A program made the position numbers and the translations under genes. A stretch of DNA of 64,000 nucleotides, from positions 1,537,299 to 1,601,298 of the forward strand of contig NC_049987.1 in NCBI RefSeq assembly GCF_000003815.2, given 5' to 3'. Of this stretch, positions 11,784 to 23,366 are shown in pieces (the stretch's first letter is position 1; the number at the start of each line of letters is the position of its first letter). This DNA is from Branchiostoma floridae (lineage: Eukaryota > Chordata > Leptocardii > Amphioxiformes > Branchiostomatidae). The notes beneath the pieces were generated by a model that did not search any database, was not told the DNA's origin, and saw only the letters and a program-made list of their open reading frames with translations.

Positions 11784-12262
11784 TTTTTTTTTTTATTTAC
11801 TTAGAGGTCACCGCAAAACAAGGCTCATGGAGCCACTCAAGCGTTTTGGGTTACATTACTGAATTGTGAAGAGAGATGTTTGTTTACCCATAATTTAAAC
11901 AGTTTCAGGCTGTACCCTGTGGGGAAGCAAGTCCGTGGAAGCTTATTCCATAGCGATGTTGTTCTAGGAAAAAAGCTCCGAGCGTGGAACTTCCTCCTGT
12001 TAGGTGGATTGTGGAGGAAAAAAGGATGCTTTGTTTCCGTGGAAGTGGCTAAACGGGTTTTTGCTGTGAAGGTTCGTATTGAAGGCACAAGTGAATGAAG
12101 TTCTGCCGATCATTTACCATGGAAGTACCGATAGAAAAGTGCTAGGCTAGCTACATCACGCCTTTGGGCCAATGGTTGTAGTGTGGCGAATAATTCGCTG
12201 CCAACAATGTTCCTTAACCGTTTTTGTACTCTATTGAGGCAGGTCAGGGAGTTCTGGGACTC
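11784..12262 (-). mobile_element. LINE, 5'-truncated 3' end
   Basis: The minus strand encodes the C-terminal part of a non-LTR retrotransposon ORF2. It reads NRVQKRLRNIVGSELFATLQ, then PLAQRRDVASLALFYRYF, then RSFFPRTTSLWNKLP, the conserved motif near the end of many jockey/RTE-group ORF2 proteins. A frame change or stop near 12110 breaks it. The element ends at a T run at 11785-11794, which is its poly(A) tail on the minus strand. The 5' truncation near 12262 is the usual result of incomplete target-primed reverse transcription. Confidence 0.8.
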
Positions 12263-12882
12263 TTCAGCATGTCCGGGTTAATGAAGTGAAGTGAGTTATT
12301 GTGTCCATTTCTCCTTGAAAGGGCAAGTGGAGATGGAATATGTAGTACGGTAGGTCCATTCATGTCTGTGTTTCTGTCAGACACTGTCTCCCACCCTTCC
12401 TCGCAGTCTACATCTACTTCTGCAGCCAATAGGTGTTGCAAAATCTCCTAACTCTTCCACAACATGTACACTGTAAATGGTACGGCCTACATGATGTCTT
12501 ATCTTACACCAACTATCTTTTAAATCCGCTATATATCTACCGTACTACTCTATACCTGCTGCATTCCCTGCCTTTTTTTGCACTGACCAGCATTTCTGCC
12601 ACTACTCTTTCCATCGTCTCGTCCTCCTCCTTCCATCTTCTCCAACAGTAATACTGTTTTCAACAAACGGATGGGACTTGTCACTCCTTTTGATGGGGGT
12701 TTTAAAAATTCCTTACCAAATTGCTCATTATTCCAAAAGCCTATGTTGACAGATTATCTCATAAAGATACACGAGAGGGCTGTTGTTGATTCTTATTTTA
12801 CGATAACAGTGCTTTGCGCTTATGCTAATAGTAAGTACATAGTACAGTTGGATTAATTCAACTAAAACATATAATGCATTCA

Positions 12883-13239
12883 TCATTTACTGGAATTGAT
12901 AACAATGACATTGCTTACATACAAGTGTGTTTGACTTACGAAACCTATGCGAGGATACAGCGTCGAACTTACAGTTACCATTGTAGTTACCACAGAAGAC
13001 GTCTGTGGGGAAGCGGTTTTAACCCTCGCTGTAGTTGGGCTGGAACCATGACAGGGGTGGAAACTCTTGAACCAGTCCGAGTACGTGTCGTTGTATCTGT
13101 GGGCTGGGTGGAAAGGCATGGGCCATTCTGCGTACTGCGTGTTGATATGACGTCGCCCGTCAGTGGGCTCTCTCGATGGTCCCCGGGGGCGGCGGTTGGG
13201 ACAGGCCGTACCTGCTATCGTGGCTTCGTTTTCTGTTGA
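12883..13239 (-). other. Exon-like open frame, unidentified
   Basis: The minus strand is open for well over 100 codons and includes INTQYAEWPMPFHPAHRYND followed by TYSDWFKSFHPCHG. Aromatic and proline content looks like protein rather than random translation. The plus strand is also partly open here. No family is recognised and no splice sites were fixed. Confidence 0.25.
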
Positions 13240-14700
13240 TCACAGAAATACAAAAGTGTCTGTTTGGGGGATTTTCAGGTCTTCGACTTTGTCGAATTGT
13301 GCAGGTAATAAATGTAATTCTGGGCATAATGCACCAAATTTACGGATCCTCTTCTTAAGTGTAAAAATTGCTTTGGATGCCTGTACCGAAATGTTTCTAT
13401 TCAACTGGTAGAAGAAGTAATCTTTACCTTGAATCTTTATCCACAGCCTTCTGGGTAATAAGGCTGTCATAGCTGCGGCACTAGTAGAAACCATACATCC
13501 ATGACGGTAGTACGGACGTCAGTGCCAACACCAATGGACAATCTTTGATCAGATGAGTAAATGTTGATTCTAAGCACTTTCGTAAATTACAAATTTGAAC
13601 TGATAAAGGTCTTACGATAATGTTTGTATAAAAGTAAAAGTTACTCACTTTGTGTCAGAAACTACAGGCACGTCTGTTTAACAGGCCGAAGGAGAGGCTG
13701 CAAAACCGCGAGCAGCTCTGAAAGCCCGTAAAGTTTTCTTCGAGGTCGGACGAATACACAAAGCTGACTAAGTTGTTCCTGACAGGTGGTCCTTGTTGAT
13801 GTTAGCAGAGTGGCTGCGTAGTTCTTGTACAATCTGCGGAAATTGCTTTTCTATGCAGCCATACTATGAAAGTTGTTACTAGCGACACGAAATATAAAGA
13901 TGAGACAAATTGTAATATATTAGTATTACTGCGGAGAATACTTTATACCCACTCACGGTTGTCTGTGTTGTTTAATCATTCTGATCCGCTAACGTTATTA
14001 GTCAGAAAAACAGAAGACCTAATCAGTTCACTATTTCACAGAATGCTTTTTGATGTACGTGAGACTAGTGGGTATAACGTGAAGTAGCATGCATATTTAT
14101 TTCCTAAAATCAATATCTAGAAAAAAGTCTTCGAGCGCTCTTGTGGAGCTTAGGACAGTCATGTAAGCTCAGAAGGTGAGGAATTTTACTTGTTTGGTTA
14201 GACATTGCAAGGCCTTGAAGCTAAGGACAAGACAAGATTACGACACCAACGATGCACAAGTTACTTAACAGTACCTTAACAGAAAAAAATACTATGAAAA
14301 TATTTCTTGCAGTTTGATCTTATTGTCTTTATTATCTTGTCAGTACTATACAAAAATGAAAAGCGAAATCTATTCCAGACGACCATACATAAAGGTGAAA
14401 AACAGATATTTATCGAATTATTCGGATATGTGACAGACATTATATTACACAGACTCACAGGCATCATTGCTGATAATAGAGTTTACAAACAGAGACAAAC
14501 ACACAATAATGGTAAATTGTAACGCCACACATCATTAGCAAATTCAAGAACTATCACAAGATTAGATATGCAATATAGATTTCCATTGGTATCTACCTTG
14601 TCATTCCTGACGTTTGGCCCAGTCCTGCATGACACCTACAATGGAGTCCATTATGGGCCTTGTCGCTTTGCGGATCTCACGCAATTCTGTGAAGAGGAAC
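13240..14700. other. No recognised gene
   Basis: AT-rich sequence, without a supported exon or bounded repeat. Confidence 0.45.
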
Positions 14701-15519
14701 TGGCACAAGGGTTAGCCTGCAGAATTAAGGAAAACCCGGTTGAACTTGTCAACTCACAAGCTCCGAGATTTCATAAGACTAAAGCGCCTTTTCTTAAATG
14801 GCAGTCGGCTTTCGCCGTCCTCGTGGCTATTGCTGCAGCCTTTATCAGCACTCGTTCCAGCTGCACACGACTTTACCTTGCACTTACAGTGTCAGTGTTC
14901 TCACATGCAGCGGATGTTGTAACACTGTCACCTTTGTCTTTGTCAGGGTTGTTGATAAAATCAACAAGGTTGAAAGTCTCCTGATCCTTTTCAACATCCT
15001 CTTCCGTCAAAATTCCCACAAGCCCAAGGTTTTCTAGTGGGTACTCCAGATAGTGAGCATCGAAGTCAAAATCCTGCTGATCTAACGTGTCAGGGACCGC
15101 GGTATCGTATGTTTCGTCGTCGTCAAAGTTAGACATATAATCATAGAGATTTAAAAGCTACTGATTATCTTCCTCACCCTCCTCGTCTTAAAACACAGGT
15201 TCCGCCTGGTGTTCACGTAAAATATTGGACGGATCTACTGGGAGGTGATCCAGCAACTCAACGTTTGTTCTTGGTTGGTAGGCATCACCGAATCGCCCGG
15301 CCTTTCTTCTTGCCCGGCCTGGGAACTGTCGAAAGTACATCTTAAAAGTTCAATGAACCTCCAAAACCTGACGCTGTCCAGATCCTGTGGAGCTTCTCCT
15401 TGCGCACGTCGTCCTGCGTATATGGGTTCTGTCCGTTATAGTCCCGCTCTGCGTCGTTCAGATGTTGTGCGACCAAGATAACCAGTCGAAGGAACCCCAA
15501 CGATCCCATGTGTACTAGA
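14700..15519 (-). pseudogene. Unidentified gene, copy 2 (AQHLNDAERD family)
   Basis: A paralogue of the gene at 7846-8583. The minus strand has an ATG near 15509-15511 that aligns with the copy 1 ATG. It reads MGSLGFLRLVILVAQHLNDA, then ERDYNGQNPYT, then in a shifted frame SVRFWRFIELLRCTFDSSQA and GQEERPGDSVMPT. An acidic stretch (FDDDETYDTAVPDTLDQQDF) follows and then SLMKSRSL, matching copy 1 in order. A TAA replaces a sense codon just before the acidic block, and frames change at least twice, so this copy is broken. A strong acceptor (TTTTTCCTTCTAG) lies just upstream of the ATG, so the hydrophobic reading before it is intronic, not a signal peptide. The family is unknown. Confidence 0.55.
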
Positions 15520-15842
15520 AGGAAAAAGAGAACAATTACATTTATTACTATTGTCACAGACTTGAAATGACGAAGTAAAGATATCGTCTAAATATATCAC
15601 ATATATGCTATTCTTAAGTAGAGGTTAGCGCTGTCTGCTCTGACGCATTTCTTATTTTTCCCACATTTTTATTCACAGTTATAAATTACAGAACATTCAA
15701 AGATAATCACTAAAAACTAAACACAAACATTATAGAATATTTACACGCGCATTCCCTAACCATATTTTACACACTAGTCTACCTTTACTCCATCATATAG
15801 ACATATGCAGTACTATATAATATAACACAGTTACACATTGTT

Positions 15843-16015
15843 GTAGGGGCCATTCCCACTGGCTTTTTTTGGCTAGGGTTTGCTGCCAAGGACTTTTTTT
15901 ACAGGGGTGTTTTATCTCCCCTGGATTTTTTTGTGCTAGGGTTTCTTCCCTAGGACTTCTGTGCAGGGGTGTCATCCCTGGGTTTCTGTGCAGGGTTTTC
16001 CTTCCCTGGTCAATT
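15843..16015. repeat. Degenerate 28-31 bp tandem repeat
   Basis: On the minus strand, blocks of the form CCCTGCACAGAAACCCAGGG, CCCTGCACAGAAGTCCTAGG and CCCTAGCAC with a run of A follow one another about every 28-31 bases, for roughly five or six units. The plus strand reads as alternating CAGGG/GGTTTC/CCCTGG blocks. It lies downstream of the L1-type LINE and may be part of its 3' region. Confidence 0.6.
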
Positions 16016-18128
16016 TTCCACACATCACAAATTTACAGAAATAATACTCAAACAAAAACATCAGAACTTGCAATATTTACATATACAATATAAGGCTTAA
16101 ACATACAAACCTAAAACATAAGAACATTAAACACTACATTAAAACATCAAAAAGCTCTTGCACATACATGAACATCACATCGGTGTTACAAACACACATA
16201 GATAAATAAATAAAAAAAGATATATTTATATCAAGCATACAATTTCCAAAACACAAACCTTAGAAATTACAAAAGCTACAGGTTACACAATGAGACATGA
16301 TCACCCTTATAAAAAAGGTAGCAAACAAGAAGACGGCAGCCATCCCTCATTCCAAAAATGAGAAGAAACAAAAAAAAAAAAAAACAGGCTAAAGCAAGCT
16401 TAGCTAAACAGTGATCAGTGGTACTGTACAACATAAACATCAAAACAACATAAAATTACATAAACAGAGACATTCTGTATTTAATTGTTTACAACATTAC
16501 ATGATTAACTTTTGGACAAATGACTGTCACACAATGACAAGTAGAGAGCAACAAAACTCACAAAGCATCATCAACAGTCAAGAATATTCTTACTTTGAAT
16601 TTATACAATGCCAGATCTGTGTGTCATTCCAAACATCCCTGAGAAACATATTGAAAAGGTCATCTTTCAGTAATTTCACCTCATCATCTTTATATTGTAT
16701 CCATGATTTGAAAATAGCAAATTTTGCTAAAGTCACAACTTTGTTAACATAAAGACTCACCTTTGACCTATATTCATAACCAAGAAAAATAGTTGATTTG
16801 GTATTCTTTACTCTAACCCCCTTGTGAAATAAAAAGTCTTCTACCTTCTGCCAGAAATGTTTCAGTTGTTTACATTCCACAAACAAGTGTACATAGTTTT
16901 CCTCTACATAACATATCCCACAAATTGGACTGTATACTTTACCTGTCTGATCTTTTATTTTCCATTTATTTAATTTATATTTACAAGGCAGTATTTGATG
17001 TAACAGTTTAAAGTTGAATTTTCTTAGCTTGTTATCTTTAATGTCTACATTTAGCCCTTTCCATATTAGCTGTTTATTCAATACAATGATATGTAGTAAC
17101 TCCCCTAAGTTATCAATACTCTTTCTCTCTGTAAATATCTGCTTATTTAAATGGTTGTATACAGTTTTAGATATAGCCTTCTCTACTCGTATAAATTTAT
17201 CTTGAAGCAATCCAATTTGTGTTGGTTGAGATTCTAATTTATTTAGTTGGTTAGAGTGCTGAGCTAATTTTGTTTTCCATTCTTTTGGTATCGCATTAAG
17301 AAGGTTATTGTGCTCAGCCAAAAAGTTTTTGGTATCGCTTAATTTTTCAAATAGTGTCCTTGCTAATATAAAACTACCATCAGGAAAGATATCTTTAATC
17401 TGAATCAGGTCTGCGTTTATCCAATTTTTATAAAATAAAGTTTTTCTCTTTAGAGTGATATTATGATTATCCCAAATTACTTCATTCAGTATTTCTTCTA
17501 ATGTCTGAGGTTGTTTAGTTACCCCCCCCCCCCTCCTGCTTTATGCCAAGCAAGGACAATAGCTTTATAGAAGTTGGGTAATGTTGGGATTTCTGGACAA
17601 TGATCTTTAGATAGGAAATTCATTCTTAAAATCAAATTATCATCACCATATTAGTTAAGGTAAAAGTTTGGAATCAATTTCCACTGGGCCATAGGTCCAT
17701 TACAAAGTCTCCTGACCCATGAAGCCAATAGACCCTGAATCTGACATCTAACATTAACCATTGTTATTCCACCTTCACAGTAGTCTCCAATTATACAGCT
17801 TCTAGAGATTTTATCTTGTTTATCATCCCAAAGATAGTTCCATAATGTCCTTTCTATCTTCCTTATTGCCCATTCTGGGGTATCTATATTCATGAAGTTG
17901 TAAATCAGTTGGGCCAATGTTCTTCAGCTTCTCTATTTTCTTTTCCCAATTTAGGAGTCCACATACACTTGGGTTATGACCAAAGTAAACACCAAGTGCT
18001 TTAATGGGTTCTTTTGTCCAATCTAAGTCTAATATTCTTTTATCTTTTTTCTCCCACACACCTATCCACATAGCCTGGGTTTTAGATTTATTAAGTTTAG
18101 TTCCTGCAACCTTACTAAATTTTGTTAT

Positions 18129-18214
18129 AACCTCTACTGCACTTAGTATTGAATTTTCATCTGCTAAGATTAATGTTGTGTCATCAGCTACCTGGCTTAT
18201 TTTAATTTCCTCAC
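18129..18214. repeat. Direct repeat within LINE, copy 1
   Basis: An 86-bp sequence, identical base for base to 18298-18383 and offset by 169 bp. It covers the part of the reverse transcriptase that encodes the ADDTT motif. Confidence 0.97.
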
Positions 18215-18297
18215 TACCCTCATTATGTGGAACTAAGATCCCCTTTACATATTTAGATGTTCTAATGTTGGTGGCCATAATTTCTGTCACTAGTATG

Positions 18298-18383
18298 AAC
18301 CTCTACTGCACTTAGTATTGAATTTTCATCTGCTAAGATTAATGTTGTGTCATCAGCTACCTGGCTTATTTTAATTTCCTCAC
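18298..18383. repeat. Direct repeat within LINE, copy 2
   Basis: Second copy of the 86-bp sequence at 18129-18214. Perfect identity in an otherwise decayed element points to a recent duplication or an assembly artefact. Confidence 0.97.
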
Positions 18384-19414
18384 AGCAAGTATCTGTGTAT
18401 AGTATTTTTATCCATTCTATAAATGTAGGGCCGAAGTTAAATTTGAGTCATTTTTTCGTGTTTAGAATAGAAAATTATGTCATTTATTATTCTGATATTT
18501 TGTCCAATGAAACGCCCTTTAATATATGCCGTTTGACTTTGGTTTATAAGCTTTGGAAGTATCTTTTTAACTCTATTCGCTAAGGTAAAGGCTATAATTT
18601 TGTAGTCACAGTTAAGTAGGCTTATAGGTCTCCAATTTTTTAAAAGGTACAATTCATTTTTCTTATGTAACAATTTTAGGAGTGCTGTTCTTTGCGAGTA
18701 AGTCAATCTTTTGTTTTGATAACCCTCTAAAAAGGATTTGTGTACTAGGGGCCCCAAGCTACTCCAAAAATGTTTAAAGAATTCAGAAGGAAGTCCATTT
18801 GGCCCTGGGGCTTTATTATTTTTCATTCCATTTAAAGCTTGTTTACATTCTTCTAAGGTTATTGGTTTATCTAATTCATTTCTCTCATCATCATTAAGTG
18901 TTCTATCTAATGTTATATCTGACAGGTATTTATCTACATTATCTGGATTTATATTATCCTGACTATATAGGTCCTTATAGAAGTTTACAGCTTCTACTAG
19001 AATTTCATGCTGATCAAAAATGTCCCTGTCTCCTTGTTTTAGCATATCTATGTTTAATTTAGTTATGTTTTTCCTCTCTAGATTAAGAAAGAAATTTTTT
19101 CCCCCTCTTTAATCCATTTTGCTCTAGACCTTATGTAGGATCCTTTTGCCCTTGTTTCATATAATTTGTCTAGCTGTAATTTTACCCTTTCTAATTTATT
19201 TCTAGTTGATAAATCTGCCTCACTATCCTCATTTTCTAGAACTTCAGTTAGTGTTTTTATTTTGGCTATTATATCATTTTCCTCTTGTCTACTTTTAACA
19301 GCTCTCTTCTTACAGTAAGAAATGGAGAACTCTCTAATTCTTACATAGCATAATTCCAAAAGTAAACCAGAGGGTAATTCAGACTTTTCTGCTATTATGT
19401 CTTGAATTAGTTCT

Positions 19415-19418
19415 TTAA
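19415..19418. other. TTAA target site
   Basis: TTAA immediately before the CCCTCAAACC terminus of the inserted element. It sits inside LINE coding sequence, where the LINE frame reads up to it. Confidence 0.8.
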
Positions 19419-20295
19419 CCCTCAAACCACCTTATGGGGTCAAAACTGACCCCAGGCGTATATCAATGTGTTCCACTATGTCATTTCTGGTCGAAAACAA
19501 ATTTCCTTTCAGGAGTTTGTTTGTATATCTGTCCTATAACTTCTTATACGTTTTTGCCGAGATTGACTCATGGTTGATTAAGTTATCCTCGAAAGTTTAT
19601 GTATGGTCCAGTGGGGTCAAAACTGACCCCAGCATTTTTTTTAAACAAACTTTTGCGACCCACACCTAAAATACTTACTGTACGATCATGAAATTTTTAG
19701 AGAATGATGTACATGTAAGCCAAAATTATTGTAACAACTTTGGTGCCATTATCATGTCATATGACGACATTATGACGTCAGCTAGGTAATATCGGCCGCC
19801 ATCTTGAATTTTGACTGATGACGTCATCAAATTATCATAAATTACGAATATTGAGTCCTGACATTTATGTTGAATTTATAATATGTGATAAACAATTGTA
19901 TTTGCCAAGAAAACTTTAAAACTTAAATGTTTAGTACAAAATTACAAAAGTTCGTAATAAATATGTCTGTCAGAATTCCGTTGCCATGGCAACATAAAAA
20001 ACGATGAACATACTTTGTTCACTGAAAATGTTTGCTATTAACATTTTCTAAAAAAATACCAAGTTTGGTGGCCCTATAGCATAAGCCATTCAGGCGCCAT
20101 ATGGCATTGAACCTGGTACAGGCATCAAAAACCTCCTTCCGGTCTGAATAGCGTTGGTGCAAAATGTGGTCCTCATGATCTTTTGCATAAATTATGATAA
20201 TGAGTTAGAAGTATTCTCACCTAATCATGTCAGACTGTCCCACATAGATTAATGAAACTATACATATATACCAATCACAAAAAGATTCACACAAA
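19419..20295 (+). mobile_element. TTAA-flanked non-autonomous DNA element, copy A (right end lost)
   Basis: The element begins CCCTCAAACCACC directly after TTAA and interrupts the LINE ORF2. Its inner sequence parallels the element at 56965-57932: two copies of a TGGGGTCA-loop-TGACCCCA hairpin (19435-19454 and 19612-19631) 177 bp apart, two TGACGTCA palindromes, TTGCCATGGCAAC, and ATCTTTTGCATAA. It has no transposase. CCC-type ends at TTAA fit the piggyBac superfamily. No right terminal repeat or second TTAA was found where LINE coding resumes at about 20296, so the right end was deleted or replaced. Confidence 0.75.
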
Positions 20296-20572
20296 AAACT
20301 GTATTTGTAATACTCTTCCTCTTTAAGAATTTCAGTGTTAAGTTTCCAATAGTTGGGGTCTCTATCTTTTTCTGTGTTATATAGTTTAATAAAAATTGCA
20401 TTATGGTCTGTTTTTACACTAGGTCTAATATCACACTTTTCTGGCTGAACTGATTATGGATTTTGAAATGAACCAATAATCTAATCTACATGAAACTTTA
20501 TGGAAGTTATCCCTATAGGTATACTGTCTAAGCTCTTTATTCTTTTCCCGCCAAATATCACAAAGGTCTAGG
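20296..20572 (-). mobile_element. L1/Tx1-type LINE, endonuclease C-terminal part
   Basis: The minus strand reads CRLDYWFISKS, typical of the end of an APE-type LINE endonuclease, and then NYWKLNTEILKEEEYYKY, the conserved segment after the endonuclease in L1 elements. It runs into the assembly gap on its 5' side and into the TTAA element on its 3' side. It lies in the right order between the endonuclease start at 22.8 kb and the reverse transcriptase below 19.4 kb. Confidence 0.85.
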
Positions 20573-20672
20573 NNNNNNNNNNNNNNNNNNNNNNNNNNNN
20601 NNNNNNNNNNNNNNNNNNNNNNNNNNNNNNNNNNNNNNNNNNNNNNNNNNNNNNNNNNNNNNNNNNNNNNNN
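20573..20672. other. Assembly gap (100 N)
   Basis: Exactly 100 Ns, the conventional placeholder for a gap of unknown size. It borders a tandem array, which probably caused the break. Confidence 0.99.
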
Positions 20673-21240
20673 GAGCACAACGATTTTTGGTACGTGGGGT
20701 GGGGGGTGGTAGCCTGACACTCAGGTGTGATTTTGGGCCTCCTGGCGCTTGACCTTGACATTGCAGGTGGCATTTTTGGTGTTTTGGGGGCACTTTTGGC
20801 GCTGTGTGTCCGGAACGATACGCGCGATTGCGACGATTTTTGGTGCATGGGTGGGGGGTTGTTGCCTGTTGCCTAGGATTGACTTTGGGCCTTGTCGCGT
20901 TTGAACTTGACCCGGCAGGTCGAATTTTGTGTCCGGGAGGGGTGTTTCCGGAGTTATATCTTCTGAACGGCTGGTGCTGGCGCGATGATATTTGGCACAT
21001 GTGTCGGCGGTGGCTGAATAATGCTCAATTTTGATTTTGGCGCCCTTGGTGCTTGAACTTGACATTTTAGGTTACCTTTTGTGCGGGCACGGGGCGTGCG
21101 CTGTATCTCCAGAACGCAAGGTGCCATTGTGTTGCCATTTGGTACGTAAGTTGTTTGTGGTGTCCTGGTGGTCAGGTTTGATTTTGGGCCTCCTAGTGCT
21201 TGAACTTGATACTGTATAGGTTGACCCTGTTTTAGTGTGG
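20673..21240. repeat. Degenerate ~148-bp tandem repeat
   Basis: A phrase of the form ACGATTTTTGGTACGTGGGG recurs at about 20688, 20837, 20985 and 21134, that is every 148-149 bp. Each is followed by GATTTTGGGCCTCCTGGCGC or a variant and then CTTGAACTTGACA. At least four diverged units are visible, and the array runs into the gap, so its true length is unknown. The sequence is GC-rich relative to its surroundings. Confidence 0.85.
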
Positions 21241-22510
21241 TTGGGGCATCCTCCCAATATCTGCTTGGTTTTAAAAACAGATTATGGTTGGGTGTAGAAC
21301 CATCATCTGGCCTGGGCCACCTTCAATGTATCAGGTTACTTAGTGGCACTGACAGTTTGCCAGATGACGGGAGTGTACAAGATTTTATATCTGTTGGTCA
21401 GGTATAATTGAAGTTTGCTTATTACTCTTTGTGGTGTTTCTAGAGCTGTATAGTACTGAGTTTTAAGTTCCGGTACAAGTTCCTTTACCCTGTTGGCAAT
21501 CATGGTTGAACTTGAACTTAAACAGAAGAAGATGCAATTTTCTAATGTGGAGGAGAACTGTATAGAGTGTGGGCATAAGAGAAAGGTATGTGTATGATTT
21601 GTCCTGTGTTTCTTTTTGTTTCTTTGGTAATGCCATTTCCATACTGTATACAGGTAATTTGTTGTTTTGGGCTAGTCATATTCGCTTGGTTTTTGGGCCT
21701 GCTTAATCTATGGTACAGGCAGGGTTAAGTGGTGGAGGCTTAGCTTTGTTCTGTTTTAAATTCAGTATCGTTTGTTGCATTTTGTCGCGGCAAATATATG
21801 ATGAAATTCCCCTTCTAAGCAACTGCTCATTGGTTTGCGGGGATGTTTGCTGGGTGTTTGCTTTGACTACAACAGCTTCTGAACTTTTCAAAGCTTCCAT
21901 TGCCAGCAGCTTGCCATCTATAAATGGGATTGACAAGGACATTTTTCATAGTAAATTATGCTGTTAAATTTGGCTTAGATACTACAGGAGATTTAGGTTT
22001 GGGTTGGATGGATTGAATGAAAATATCGTACCACCCTGGGGACTAACTGTTGCTGCTGCATGGGGGCTACCACTATTCATGTTGTCTAATGTCTATGGAA
22101 CTACAGATAAAAGTATCATTGGTCAAATTATGCGAGTAAAGCATTCCGATGTCAAGTGAATAACACCCCAGAAATAAGTCTTTAATGAATATCATTGGAA
22201 GAACACAAACCAAGGAGACTTAGCAGCTGCATTAGGTCAGTACATTGAAATAGGAAGATATTAGTATATCATGTGACAGAGTAACTACATGTGCATGGGC
22301 CATCTGAGACAAAAAAAGGTAGCGTCTCAACAACTTCAAAGTACTGTGGTTGGTTACATACTTAAGAAATCCAAAATAAGTAATGTTCATCCCTGTCCAA
22401 ACTTACAAATTCAGAAAATGGAATTTCAGAGTTAGACTTTTGCATGGTGCACAACCAACACAGTAAAAAGCTCATTTTTTCAACCACGTACCACAGACAA
22501 AAAGGCAAAA
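21241..22510. other. No clearly recognised gene; insert within the LINE
   Basis: This stretch separates the two endonuclease parts of the LINE together with the gap and the tandem array. Apart from a small exon-like segment at 21502-21585 it shows only short open frames on both strands and no family motif. Confidence 0.4.
21502..21585 (+). other. Possible small first exon
   Basis: An ATG opens 28 codons (MVELELKQKKMQFSNVEENC then IECGHKRK) up to a consensus donor AAG|GTATGTG. The CxxC...H spacing could be the start of a zinc-binding element. No following exon was found, so this is tentative. Confidence 0.2.
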
Positions 22511-22514
22511 ATAC

Positions 22515-22823
22515 ACAATAGGTCTACAGAAACCCAATACATTTCATGCAGGCCTGAGGTCTACGAACTCTTGTTTCTACATTACATTTAGGTCCAAAAT
22601 AGATGGAAACTCCTCTACTTTTACTGGTTCCACAGGAGTGGAAGCCCTTCCCACCCCAGTCTAGATCAAAGGCAGTTTTTACTTCTGAAGTTACATGAGT
22701 TTCTTGTAAAAATACTACATCTGCTTTTTGGTTTTTTGCAGCACCTGAAAATAGTTTTTCGTTTAACTTATCTCTAATTCCTTTAACATTTAAAGATAAA
22801 CAATTAAGATCAGCCATACTCAC
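22515..22823 (-). mobile_element. L1/Tx1-type LINE, endonuclease N-terminal part
   Basis: The minus strand starts at the ATG at 22823 and reads LNCLSLNVKGIRDKLNEKLF, then KADVVFLQETHV with the catalytic glutamate, then GVSIYFGP. This is the N-terminal third of an APE-type endonuclease of an L1-like ORF2. It stops shortly after, and the remainder is displaced beyond an insertion. No ORF1 was seen upstream, so the element was either 5'-truncated or has lost ORF1. Confidence 0.85.
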
Positions 22824-23094
22824 AAGATATTATACAGTCTTTAGCACATTTTTTGTCCTTTGGACATAAGCTCCTTACCAGAGTACAGAAAAGTCCGGGC
22901 GTCACATCCATAAGTCCGAAAGTCCACAAAATCATAAGTCCGTTGCCTTTCCAAGTTCGTCATCCCGACATCCGCGAGTAAGAGGAGTGCTTCTCACACG
23001 CGTGGTCAGGTGGTGGTGTCCCCTTCCACAGGTGTTCCGTGTGCTTTCTTCTGCGATGCCGGAGACTGGAATCGCTGGTCGTACTCAGCCCTCT

Positions 23095-23366
23095 CTTCTT
23101 TATTTCTTTCTTTATTTGAATTTACCACATGCAAAAACAAGTGGAAGGGAGCACAAAACAGGTGTATCAACACCTTTACAAGTTGTCCTCCCAAACCTGA
23201 AATGATAATAGAAAACAATCAAAACGAAACTAAATCAAGCAATAAACATTAGACATCAAAAGTCAGTAGACATGAATATACAATTCGGTGACAATTATAC
23301 ACAGAATTGATTATATACAAAAATATCAAATATCATTATATACGGAGTAAAAAGCTAATTATAATA
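23095..23366 (-). mobile_element. CR1-like LINE 3' UTR
   Basis: This lies downstream of the ORF2 stop. It contains a nested hairpin at 23147-23192 (outer GGGAG/CTCCC, inner AGGTGT-ATCA-ACACCT). The same architecture appears in the LINE tails at 46.6 and 55.2 kb. A TTTC-rich run near 23090-23120 marks the likely end. Confidence 0.65.

Larger units (their letters stand above)
16590..19418 (-). mobile_element. L1/Tx1-type LINE ORF2, RT and C-terminal part (degenerate)
   Basis: The minus strand holds the reverse-transcriptase half of an L1/Tx1-clade ORF2. In order: a helical linker (CKKRAVKSRQ), ALNGMKNNKAPGPNGLPSEF, NWRPISLLNCDYKIIAFTLA, QTAYIKGRFIGQNIRIINDI, then QVADDTTLILADENS. In the last, the usual tyrosine before xDD is valine. 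The C-terminal part has the CGIC...HLFVEC zinc-knuckle-like motif near 16880-16930. The element is broken by frameshifts, a C run at 17521-17531 and an exact 86-bp duplication around the ADD motif. It is interrupted at 19419 by a TTAA-targeted element. The endonuclease parts lie at 20296-20572 and 22515-22823. Confidence 0.9.

Noticed and set aside
15512-15557. Signal peptide for paralogue copy 2
   Set aside because: The hydrophobic reading comes from a polypyrimidine tract ending in CTTCTAG, a splice acceptor. The aligned ATG lies after it.
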